From Bacillota bacterium (GTDB lineage Bacteria > Bacillota > Clostridia > Lachnospirales > Lachnospiraceae), in NCBI GenBank assembly GCA_023436225.1, contig JAEZKA010000027.1, positions 1 to 64,000 of the forward strand: DNA of 64,000 nucleotides, in the 5' to 3' direction. Positions 56,659 through 64,000 of this stretch are shown piece after piece; within the stretch, counting starts at the first letter, position 1, and each line of letters begins with the position of its first letter. The position numbers and the translations under genes were made by a program. A model generated the notes under the pieces. It was not told where the DNA came from. It ran no database searches and saw nothing but the letters and a program-made list of their open reading frames with translations.

Positions 56659-57204
56659 ATGAGTATATATGATTTTAAAGCAGTAAATAAACATGGTGAT
56701 GAGGTTGCATTATCCGAATATGAAGGAAAGGTTCTGTTAATTGTGAATACAGCTACTCAGTGTGGCTTCACCCCCCAGTATGATGACCTTCAAGACCTGT
56801 ACGAGAGGTATTTAGAAGAAGGCTTTGTTATTCTTGATTTCCCCTGTAACCAGTTCGGTAATCAGGCTCCCGGAACCGATGATGAGATCTATGCCTTCTG
56901 TGAGTCCAATTATGGTATCTCCTTCCCTACCTTCTCTAAGATTGAGGTAAACGGAGAGAATGCTCATCCGCTATTTAAGTATTTGACCAGCCAAAAAGGC
57001 TTTGCGGGCTTTGATAATTCTCATCCTATCGCTCCTCGATTAATTCCTAAGCTGGAAGCAGATGATCCTGACTATGCAAGTAAGCCCAGCATCAAATGGA
57101 ACTTTACTAAATTCTTAATTGATCGCAAAGGAAATGTTGTCGAGCGCTTCGAGCCTACTACTGATTTGTTCCTAGTTGAGGACAAGATCAAAGAACTCCT
57201 TTGA
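56659..57204 (+). CDS. Glutathione peroxidase family protein
   Basis: This 181-residue thiol peroxidase has the peroxidatic Cys35 in TATQCGFT, where animal enzymes have selenocysteine, the conserved Gln in CNQFG and the Trp in IKWNFTKF. Bacterial members usually take electrons from thioredoxin. AAAGGAATG precedes the ATG. Confidence 0.93.
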   Translation: MSIYDFKAVNKHGDEVALSEYEGKVLLIVNTATQCGFTPQYDDLQDLYERYLEEGFVILDFPCNQFGNQAPGTDDEIYAFCESNYGISFPTFSKIEVNGENAHPLFKYLTSQKGFAGFDNSHPIAPRLIPKLEADDPDYASKPSIKWNFTKFLIDRKGNVVERFEPTTDLFLVEDKIKELL

Positions 57205-57910
57205 TCTGAAACAAAATTACTTCCCCTTACATTCTAATATATTGATAAAGCTGATTGAATTAAACTCAATCAGCTTTATCTTTTATATATGACAAATAAT
57301 CTGATAATGTTGTTCATTTATCAATTGACTACTAAATCCATCGCCATCTCACCTCTCCATATAATCACAATAAGACGACGAAGCTAATACGTTTGATTCA
57401 GCTTCGTCGTCTTATTGCGGGTAGCATCTGAATGCTATAATAATAAGAAGGTTGAGACAGAAATGTTGAAATTGAAAGTAGATACTTAGAAAAAGTTAGA
57501 ATTGTCAGAATATCTTAGAAAAATGTCTTCATCCCATTATTATATTGCTTTATTAGTACTATTTCTTATGTGTGACGCCCCTTATATTTCCATTGTAATA
57601 TCAAAATATTGTAAAAGTCAACTATATTTTTCAAATTTATGTAAATTATCTAATTTTATTCTTGGGCATAAAGCACTATGCATAAATTAATTTGTCGATA
57701 AATGTATTAGGTATTATTTACCACATTCAACTTTATGAATTAGCTAATCAATTCGTCTTTCTCTTGAATAAAAAACAGCTGCAAACAACTACCTAAGTAA
57801 TCGATTGCAGCCGAATTTTAACAATACATCTTGCTTTTTCTTTCTCACCTCGCGTGTTCTTAAGAAGGTTTAGCCTTAATGCTATAACTAATATTGTTTA
57901 TTCTGTTACT
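57205..57910. other. Long intergenic region with two hairpins
   Basis: This stretch holds the peroxidase terminator (57244-57285), an 18-bp perfect hairpin (57368-57385 with 57400-57417), and an extended -10 TGCTATAAT (57433-57441) with no recognisable gene after it. A short frame at 57502-57690 would need a TTG start without a ribosome binding site, so I do not call it. Confidence 0.5.
57244..57285 (+). terminator. Peroxidase gene terminator
   Basis: A 15-bp perfect stem pairs 57244-57258 with 57266-57280 around a 7-nt loop, and TTTT follows. Confidence 0.85.
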
Positions 57911-58153
57911 TCAAGACAATGATGAGTACGTATAGCAGATATTTATATTTTGATCATTCTCATCCTGTGTAAATTCTACCTGGATCGAATGCTCACTGCA
58001 TATCTTACTAATGACATTTTGTATTACTACATTAAAGCTTTCGATCTCACTAGATATGTTATTCTTCATCACGGGATCTTCTACCTTTCTATACTCTGTA
58101 AGCAGCTGAAAGTAGTCCAATACTACTTCTTTTAACTGGTTAGCATATACCAT
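57911..58153 (-). CDS. Small protein of unknown function
   Basis: This 80-residue soluble helical protein begins MVYANQLKEVVLDYFQ. Its start overlaps the end of the preceding membrane protein gene by 22 bases. There is no clear ribosome binding site, so translation would depend on coupling. No family is recognised. Confidence 0.5.
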   Translation of the reverse strand: MVYANQLKEVVLDYFQLLTEYRKVEDPVMKNNISSEIESFNVVIQNVISKICSEHSIQVEFTQDENDQNINICYTYSSLS

Positions 58154-58530
58154 TTTTTTTCATTTAGTGTATTGTAATAATCTTCAGACGGCTGTTCAAA
58201 TGAGTGAGCCGAATAATCGTTATATATCACTAGTATACTGCTAATTTCTTCGATTACCTGCCTCTTTACAAACCCTGCTTCCTGCTTGCTAACCGTTTGA
58301 TATTCAAACTCATTTGTAATACCAATTCCGGGCGAAATAATAGAGCCAATAAATAGGAAAAGGCGGATAATAAGTAGAATGAATCCAGTCAAACCAACTC
58401 CAAAAACTGCTTTGTTCTTCATGGAGCTGGTCCCTCTTTGATACTTGTTGAGATTATTAAAATATTCTGGGTTTTCTTTCCTTATAGCCTTCATCTCTGA
58501 TCGGAATTTTTTTTGCTCTTTGGTAAGCAT
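58132..58530 (-). CDS. Small single-pass membrane protein of unknown function
   Basis: The protein has 132 residues: a basic helical N-terminus, one membrane helix (about 41-66) and an outward-facing C-terminal part of about 65 residues. TAGGGGGT precedes the ATG. It lies downstream of the large surface-protein genes on the same strand. Confidence 0.65.
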   Translation of the reverse strand: MLTKEQKKFRSEMKAIRKENPEYFNNLNKYQRGTSSMKNKAVFGVGLTGFILLIIRLFLFIGSIISPGIGITNEFEYQTVSKQEAGFVKRQVIEEISSILVIYNDYSAHSFEQPSEDYYNTLNEKKWYMLTS

Positions 58531-58585
58531 AAAATACCCCCTATACCAACCTAATATTTTTTTGGATTATATTTGGATAGTGCTT

Positions 58586-61500
58586 CTAATATATCGCTCC
58601 AGAATTATAATCTTCATTAATTGATTTTGAGCTATAGTAGATTACAAAGTCCCCTGCATAGAATTGGAATTCTACACCGTCTGAGCTCTTCTTGGTTTGT
58701 ACCGGTCCTTCCTGAAGCCACATGCTGCAATTACCATTATCACGATAATTGGCAGCATTGATATAGCTTAGCCTGCGGCTTCCATCCTCTCCGATGGTTT
58801 CAATTGAGAAATTAACAATAATATAGCCATCTTTTTTCCAAAAGCTCTCACTGTAGTCTACGCCGTATTTATCTGCATAATCCATGACATCAAAATCCTT
58901 TTCTACAACGTGGACCTTGTTAGGGATGTAATAATGACCGTACCAGCGTTGCATTCTCTCAAGCAGGTCGGTTTCCTTGATCCCATTAGCTTTCATTTCA
59001 TCGAAGGAATCATATCCTGTTACGATATTCGTATATGAATTATTGATATAGGTACGGAAGGCCCAATTTAAGCGTATTTCAGAAAAATTGAACATAGGAG
59101 AACTCTTTGCCGTAAATTGTTCAAACGTCATTCCCCTTAGCTTTGCTGTCTGTTTCAATTCAGCTTCCGGTATGCCCATATAGATATCCCCTGTTCTAAC
59201 CGTCTTCAGATTAATCTGATCCAAGGAGCTACCAACCTTAACAAGATGTTTTGTCATGTTATTAATTGCTTCCGTATAATATAGGTCCACTGGTATTCTG
59301 TTCTTTCCGTCCTTATCTACATAGTATAATTTCGGCTTTATTGTTACCTTACACTTATCGGAATACATATTACCTGTCGTATCCAGTAGAAATCGCACCA
59401 GGTAGCCTGTTTTTAGAATTCCCATGTTTTTGTAATAAGGATGACTTCCGTTCACTAGAGGGAAGGTATATTTCGTATTTCTACCGGTATCCACTCCATA
59501 CTGATTGTTGGTTCCGAGAGCATAGGTATAGGACCTATTCTTACTATAGGTTAATGATCCTGTTCCCGGAGTATACTTGGAGAAGTCCTTCTTAAAATCC
59601 ATAGAGTTTTTTACTCGAAAGACTTCTTCCCAGATGGGATAATCCGTAAGATCATATATGGTTAAACCGTAGATACGTCCGGATACCTCAACATTTATTG
59701 TATTGGTTGCAACATAATTGGTAAGCTTCGTATTCGCATATTCCTCAGTCCGATTAATGAACGGTAATCCATTCACTGCTATTGTTCGAAATTGTACCGT
59801 GTATACCCCTTCATTGACTGTCATAGGCAGGTAAAACCTTGGTGCTGTCCGTCCGATTGTTAGCCATGTATGCGATTTAATAAACTTGTCATCGGTTCGA
59901 TCATTTGCAACCCCCTTGTCCATGTATACATCGAAGGGAAATTTGACCTGGTTCATCAATACTCCATCATCCTCTGCGATATAAGATATGTTTGGGTCTC
60001 TTAAGCTTCTTGAAAAATCCCTTAAATAATACCCCTGCTTATAACTGTGATGTCCTGTATTCGAGATGGATACCACAAAATCAGATAAGGTGGGATCCGG
60101 ATCAAGTATGAGTTGATTACACCCTTCGGTCGGATTGATCAGCTGGCTATGCTTGTCATTATCATCCGTAATCGAGGGATTACATACGACAGGCGTATGG
60201 ATTACTACTTTATTAATCCCATCAATACTGTACTGTGGATTCGCGGGCCTAGTTGGGTTAACCGTTGCAATCGCAGTGTAGGTTATCGTTCCTGAGGAAG
60301 CGTTGGTCCCATTCACCTTTGTTGTTTTGATGATATTATTAGGCTTATACAAGACATTATCATTAATAAAGGTCTCGCATTGTGGAACCCCGTTACGGTT
60401 AATATCTGGCGCAATCGTCTGTGCTATCGAATCACTCATGACCGTTGTTCCGTTAAAGGAGAGATAGTCACTTTTTACACTGATATTGCCTGTCATATCC
60501 CAGGCTGCTCTTGTAAAATCCTCGCCTCCAAAAGATGGCATGGATGACCCTGTGGATGTGATGCTTTCTGAAGGAAGAGTTATTCCATTGTTGTATTCAT
60601 TGGGAGGTAGTATGTGATAAGCTTCATCACTAGAATGTCTTACAGAAATTTGTGGTGGATGATAATAAGAATAATTAGGATTGATCGTAATTGATTCATT
60701 TGGTAAGGCATAGTTTCTAAGCACCGCGCTTCCTATCTTATAGCATTCGAAGTTCTGTATTTCCCAGTAGGCATAGGCTCTGGTAACCGTAATCGTCTGG
60801 CTTACGGTAACTGTCTCAGACACCGGCTTTGGTCCTCCGGCTGAAACAGGTGTAGCAGTCATCCAGGATAGATTATAATTCTTTCTTACGGTGATCGGAT
60901 AAGACCTTACCCCTGTCTTTTTTATAAAGCTAAATCCGACAAGATAATCTTTGGCTGTTACCCGTCCATATAAGCTCTCTGTCGTAGGAACACCTTGGAC
61001 AGCAGTAAACTTTTCCTCTCCTCGGTTATCTGCTAGAATCACACCGGTATTCACTGGGGTTGTAAACTCCATCTGATGAGAATCAGAGGGTGGTGGTGTA
61101 ATATTCGGGGGAACAAAGACGTCCGGCTTTGGAGTCGGTGTGGGAATAGGAGAAGGAGCTGCTGTGGTTGCATAAATCATATGAAAGACTGCGGTACTAT
61201 CCTTTTTTGCATCAGGCATTATGTAGTCCTTGATATTCTCCTTGTTCTCAATATCCGTTGTAACCTTACTGCCCGCCTTATTCGTATATGTTAGCTTCCA
61301 TTTCTTCTGATAGTTATATATGTTCTTAATCACCTTTGATGCAGTCGGTACCGTATAATTAAAGGCAGCTCCTCCATAGGTGTCTCTCTCGCTTTGCAGG
61401 TCCTTAAGATGGGTACCGTCAGCAGTTTCAGCCACTACCTTCACCTTATAGGGGTCTCCCTGTTCCGGTTCGAATATCATGTAGACGGTGAGAGTAGAAT

Positions 61501-62416
61501 TAGCCTTGGCATTTGGCGCTTCAAAAGCTGGAATGGAAGACGTGAAATACTTACGTTCCTGCTCAACACCTTCTTCATTTTTAAAACGATACATATAATG
61601 CTTATAGGTATATTTCTGATCATTAAGAACCAGCTTCTTATTCTCCGGCTCTAGTGTATATTCAAAATCCTCACCATATATAACATACTTAGATTTTAGA
61701 GGATTGGTTATAGCCGCATTAAGACGATTTTTCGCACCACTAAGGGACTTTAGGTTAGTATCCACAGCGATAACCTCAATCTTATAGGTTGCTTCGGGCT
61801 TCAGTAAAAAGGTATAGTTGTAGTAACTATCAATAATATCCCTAGTGGCCGCACTCCAAGGTTCAGCTCTTAGGAACTCCTGCTTACCCCATAACGGTGT
61901 ATGAAGAGTAGCATCATTGAGATATGATTCAAAGACATTATGGACATATACCTTTGCCCCACCATTACTTCGAACATATTCTCCGGTAATATCTAACTGT
62001 GCTGCTGTTTTTATAAAATCGCTGGTTTTGAAGGTGTATTCTACGTTCTTGTATCCCTCACCATCAATATCCAAATCTCTTTGTTTATACAATAAAACTT
62101 CAGGTTGAATACTGGCATTACTTCCTTTGGTAAAATCAATAGCCGTATTATATTCCTCTTTAGTCATCCTATATCCGATGGTCCGATAACGGATTACTCC
62201 GTCTTTGGCCGGATTATGTCTTCCCTTTTGAATAATATAATCTATACCAATCTCAACCGTTTCCTGGTATTCTTTTGGTATAGCATCGATCCTATACTCC
62301 GATGCAGCAACAGCCTGCTTTGTCGGCAGGCTGTTCGTACAATAGAGTAGAAGGAAAACCATAATAACGATGGATGATATTATACGGCTTATGATTTGTT
62401 CTGCTCTCTTCTTCAT
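58586..62416 (-). CDS. Large secreted surface protein with Pro-rich linker
   Basis: The protein has 1,276 residues. It has a signal peptide (residues 1-38, ending KQAVAA), two MucBP-like beta repeats (about 230-320 and 325-415), a Pro/Thr linker (PIPTPTPKP, near 425-445), then a long beta-rich part without motifs I recognise. There is no LPXTG or SLH motif, so it may be held by the neighbouring SLH protein, whose gene it overlaps by 1 base. It might belong to the large clostridial proteins listed under DUF5704, but I could not verify this. Confidence 0.75.
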   Translation of the reverse strand: MKKRAEQIISRIISSIVIMVFLLLYCTNSLPTKQAVAASEYRIDAIPKEYQETVEIGIDYIIQKGRHNPAKDGVIRYRTIGYRMTKEEYNTAIDFTKGSNASIQPEVLLYKQRDLDIDGEGYKNVEYTFKTSDFIKTAAQLDITGEYVRSNGGAKVYVHNVFESYLNDATLHTPLWGKQEFLRAEPWSAATRDIIDSYYNYTFLLKPEATYKIEVIAVDTNLKSLSGAKNRLNAAITNPLKSKYVIYGEDFEYTLEPENKKLVLNDQKYTYKHYMYRFKNEEGVEQERKYFTSSIPAFEAPNAKANSTLTVYMIFEPEQGDPYKVKVVAETADGTHLKDLQSERDTYGGAAFNYTVPTASKVIKNIYNYQKKWKLTYTNKAGSKVTTDIENKENIKDYIMPDAKKDSTAVFHMIYATTAAPSPIPTPTPKPDVFVPPNITPPPSDSHQMEFTTPVNTGVILADNRGEEKFTAVQGVPTTESLYGRVTAKDYLVGFSFIKKTGVRSYPITVRKNYNLSWMTATPVSAGGPKPVSETVTVSQTITVTRAYAYWEIQNFECYKIGSAVLRNYALPNESITINPNYSYYHPPQISVRHSSDEAYHILPPNEYNNGITLPSESITSTGSSMPSFGGEDFTRAAWDMTGNISVKSDYLSFNGTTVMSDSIAQTIAPDINRNGVPQCETFINDNVLYKPNNIIKTTKVNGTNASSGTITYTAIATVNPTRPANPQYSIDGINKVVIHTPVVCNPSITDDNDKHSQLINPTEGCNQLILDPDPTLSDFVVSISNTGHHSYKQGYYLRDFSRSLRDPNISYIAEDDGVLMNQVKFPFDVYMDKGVANDRTDDKFIKSHTWLTIGRTAPRFYLPMTVNEGVYTVQFRTIAVNGLPFINRTEEYANTKLTNYVATNTINVEVSGRIYGLTIYDLTDYPIWEEVFRVKNSMDFKKDFSKYTPGTGSLTYSKNRSYTYALGTNNQYGVDTGRNTKYTFPLVNGSHPYYKNMGILKTGYLVRFLLDTTGNMYSDKCKVTIKPKLYYVDKDGKNRIPVDLYYTEAINNMTKHLVKVGSSLDQINLKTVRTGDIYMGIPEAELKQTAKLRGMTFEQFTAKSSPMFNFSEIRLNWAFRTYINNSYTNIVTGYDSFDEMKANGIKETDLLERMQRWYGHYYIPNKVHVVEKDFDVMDYADKYGVDYSESFWKKDGYIIVNFSIETIGEDGSRRLSYINAANYRDNGNCSMWLQEGPVQTKKSSDGVEFQFYAGDFVIYYSSKSINEDYNSGAIY

Positions 62417-63687
62417 TACCTTGTCACCTTCTTACTCATATAGATTGCATCATTGAATTCCACTAAGGAACCACTTATATCTGAATATCTGCTGATTTTT
62501 ACCTCATAATACCCGTCCTGCCATAACCCAAACTGCTTTTGACGCATATTTACAAAGGTGGGGCTATAGAGAATGCTGTTATGTGCTTTTGTCTCATGAA
62601 GGGTATCCGCATTAATGTTTAATGGTACCTCCGTGGATACCACTCGGAATATTACATGTACTCTCAGATATAAGCCTTCAAAAAAATATAAGGAGGAAGG
62701 ATCAATATCCACCTGCTTGCATTCCACGATGGTCTTATTCACCTTCATCTTCTTCACATACCTCTCCAGACTTGTTCTCCACATATTTTCTGCATAACGG
62801 AAGGCATCGTTGGTCTCTATCACCCGGTCAATCCAGCCATCATCGATGGTGCGATAATCCACATTTAATACATTGTTAAAATACACCTTAGCATCGTTAA
62901 TCCACTTATCCATTCTCTCGGCGCGAATGGCAGCCATATCACCATAGAAGGTAATCTTGTTGACATCCACCGGTGCAGCATAATCCACTCCTTCAATCAT
63001 TTCCACAATCTCATTATTCTCATATGTGGTGACACCTTCATAATAAAACTTCCAATCATAATATTCATTCGGAAAGCTTTCCAGGATATAAGGATATTTC
63101 TTTGCCATAACGGGTAGATTTTTGGTCCTTATCAACTGACCATCTGGACTGATCTTTGCTCGCTTGCTCTTATCCTTCAACATTGCGATACAGGATAAAG
63201 CACCCTCCTTAGTAATCTTTTTCGTAACCTTTAGCTCGCGATCTGTACAATAAGCTCCATTGGAGTATCCTTTCATGAATCCCTTCAGGTAAGCCTTCGC
63301 CACATCAACTCTCTTAATTTCCACAACCTTACCGATATCGGAGATCCGCTTATCAATCGCTATCTGAATCAGCTCCGATGCAATCGGAGTACCGTTGAGA
63401 TAATCGTCTGCGCGAGATAATAATACCAATGCATCACCACGGGTAATGGTCTTACTGTAGGAAGAAAATTCACCCTCTCGAATGATACCAACCTCTTTCA
63501 ACCCCTCAGCATAGCTATCATTTACTGCCGCTACATTAATCTCATTTGCGATTTCCTTAGAATAATCTTCTACCGTTATGTAAATCTCAGCTGCCTCAGC
63601 TGTTTTTGCATTTGTATTCTGAAAGAATGCAATAAACATAGTTGATATAATAACAGTAGCCAACGCCTTCTTAAATAATTCCATCAT
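62416..63687 (-). CDS. Secreted SLH-domain protein
   Basis: The protein has 423 residues: a signal peptide (about 1-32), two SLH-like repeats (about 57-100 and 113-172, with TITRGDALVLLSRA and TKKITKEGALSCIAML) and a C-terminal domain of about 230 residues without a recognised fold. The SLH part would bind the secondary cell wall polymer. It is the first gene of an operon with the 1,276-residue protein, and the stop and start overlap by 1 base. GGGGGT lies before the ATG. Confidence 0.78.
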   Translation of the reverse strand: MMELFKKALATVIISTMFIAFFQNTNAKTAEAAEIYITVEDYSKEIANEINVAAVNDSYAEGLKEVGIIREGEFSSYSKTITRGDALVLLSRADDYLNGTPIASELIQIAIDKRISDIGKVVEIKRVDVAKAYLKGFMKGYSNGAYCTDRELKVTKKITKEGALSCIAMLKDKSKRAKISPDGQLIRTKNLPVMAKKYPYILESFPNEYYDWKFYYEGVTTYENNEIVEMIEGVDYAAPVDVNKITFYGDMAAIRAERMDKWINDAKVYFNNVLNVDYRTIDDGWIDRVIETNDAFRYAENMWRTSLERYVKKMKVNKTIVECKQVDIDPSSLYFFEGLYLRVHVIFRVVSTEVPLNINADTLHETKAHNSILYSPTFVNMRQKQFGLWQDGYYEVKISRYSDISGSLVEFNDAIYMSKKVTR

Positions 63688-64000
63688 TCAAATACCCCCA
63701 TAGATAAATTTGAATAGTAAATAAGTTATAAAGTAACAAGTCGATAATTTATAACATAGTTCTGTTCTATATGTGATTTTTTTACAATATAATATAATTT
63801 CAGTATATCATCTACAATGTTTTCCATCAATCTTATATTGAAAAATATGTAAAATCAAATGAATGATAATGTACTTATTAGAAACCTAGACTCATAAAGA
63901 TTTAAGAGTTACAATAGTCGTTGTTTCTGATATCGAATAGCTATAATACCTAATATCTCATTACAAAGAAAAAGTACAACAATTAACGTCACCATACTGT
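63688..64000. other. Upstream region of the surface-protein operon
   Basis: This is very AT-rich, with no gene, repeat or clear consensus promoter that I can support. It must contain the promoter of the SLH operon unless transcription enters from outside the window. Confidence 0.4.

Overview
The window looks like a chromosomal segment of a spore-forming, anaerobic Firmicute of the Clostridia, most likely Lachnospiraceae. Reasons: AT-rich DNA, strong AGGAGG-type ribosome binding sites, a Gly/Cys-rich small protein typical of clostridia, an [FeFe]-hydrogenase-like sensor operon, SLH-type surface proteins, a sporulation-type LysM/GH18 hydrolase and a CwlD-like amidase. This assignment is inferred from gene content; no rRNA or other marker is present.

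Layout. 1-5750: a Cys/Gly-rich peptide, a small unknown gene and a polyamine uptake operon (cupin regulator, potA, potB, potC, potD) with a recognisable promoter and operator. 5750-23010: housekeeping genes (2-hydroxyacid dehydrogenase, two CDP-alcohol phosphatidyltransferases, trpS, a HAD phosphatase, luxS, glgP with a divergent LacI regulator, an AI-2E-family permease, DedA, MATE, a P-type Ca2+ ATPase, a metallo-beta-lactamase-fold protein) and a duplicated 47-bp palindromic repeat in front of the ATPase. 23141-33700: a complete type I-C CRISPR-Cas locus, with 31 repeats and 30 spacers, a leader, then cas2, cas1, cas4, cas7, cas8c, cas5c and cas3, all on the minus strand. 33700-44100: eno, an M32 carboxypeptidase, argH, a three-gene hydrogenase-sensor operon and two tandem signal peptidases. 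44307-49965: a LysM-GH18 gene split in two by a 4.4-kb element. 50000-58530: miscellaneous enzymes, a CoiA-like protein, a CNNM/CorC-type protein, an XRE regulator and a glutathione peroxidase. 58586-63687: two large secreted surface proteins.

Two observations stand out. First, divergent from cas3 there is a short transcription unit (extended -10 promoter to terminator, about 33596-33698) that contains one degenerate type I-C repeat. It keeps the leading GTC, a rebuilt hairpin and an almost intact 11-nt crRNA handle. The 11 bases right after the handle recur exactly, next to a TTC PAM, over the start-site side of the predicted cas3 promoter. This predicts a crRNA-like RNA that guides Cascade to repress its own operon.

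Second, a YaaH/SleL-like spore cortex hydrolase gene is interrupted in frame by an element. The element carries a large serine recombinase ending 27 bp from one junction, a CwlD-like amidase, a polysaccharide deacetylase and two small proteins. Precise excision at a shared site rebuilds a protein of about 427 residues, so this is a candidate skin-like element excised during sporulation.
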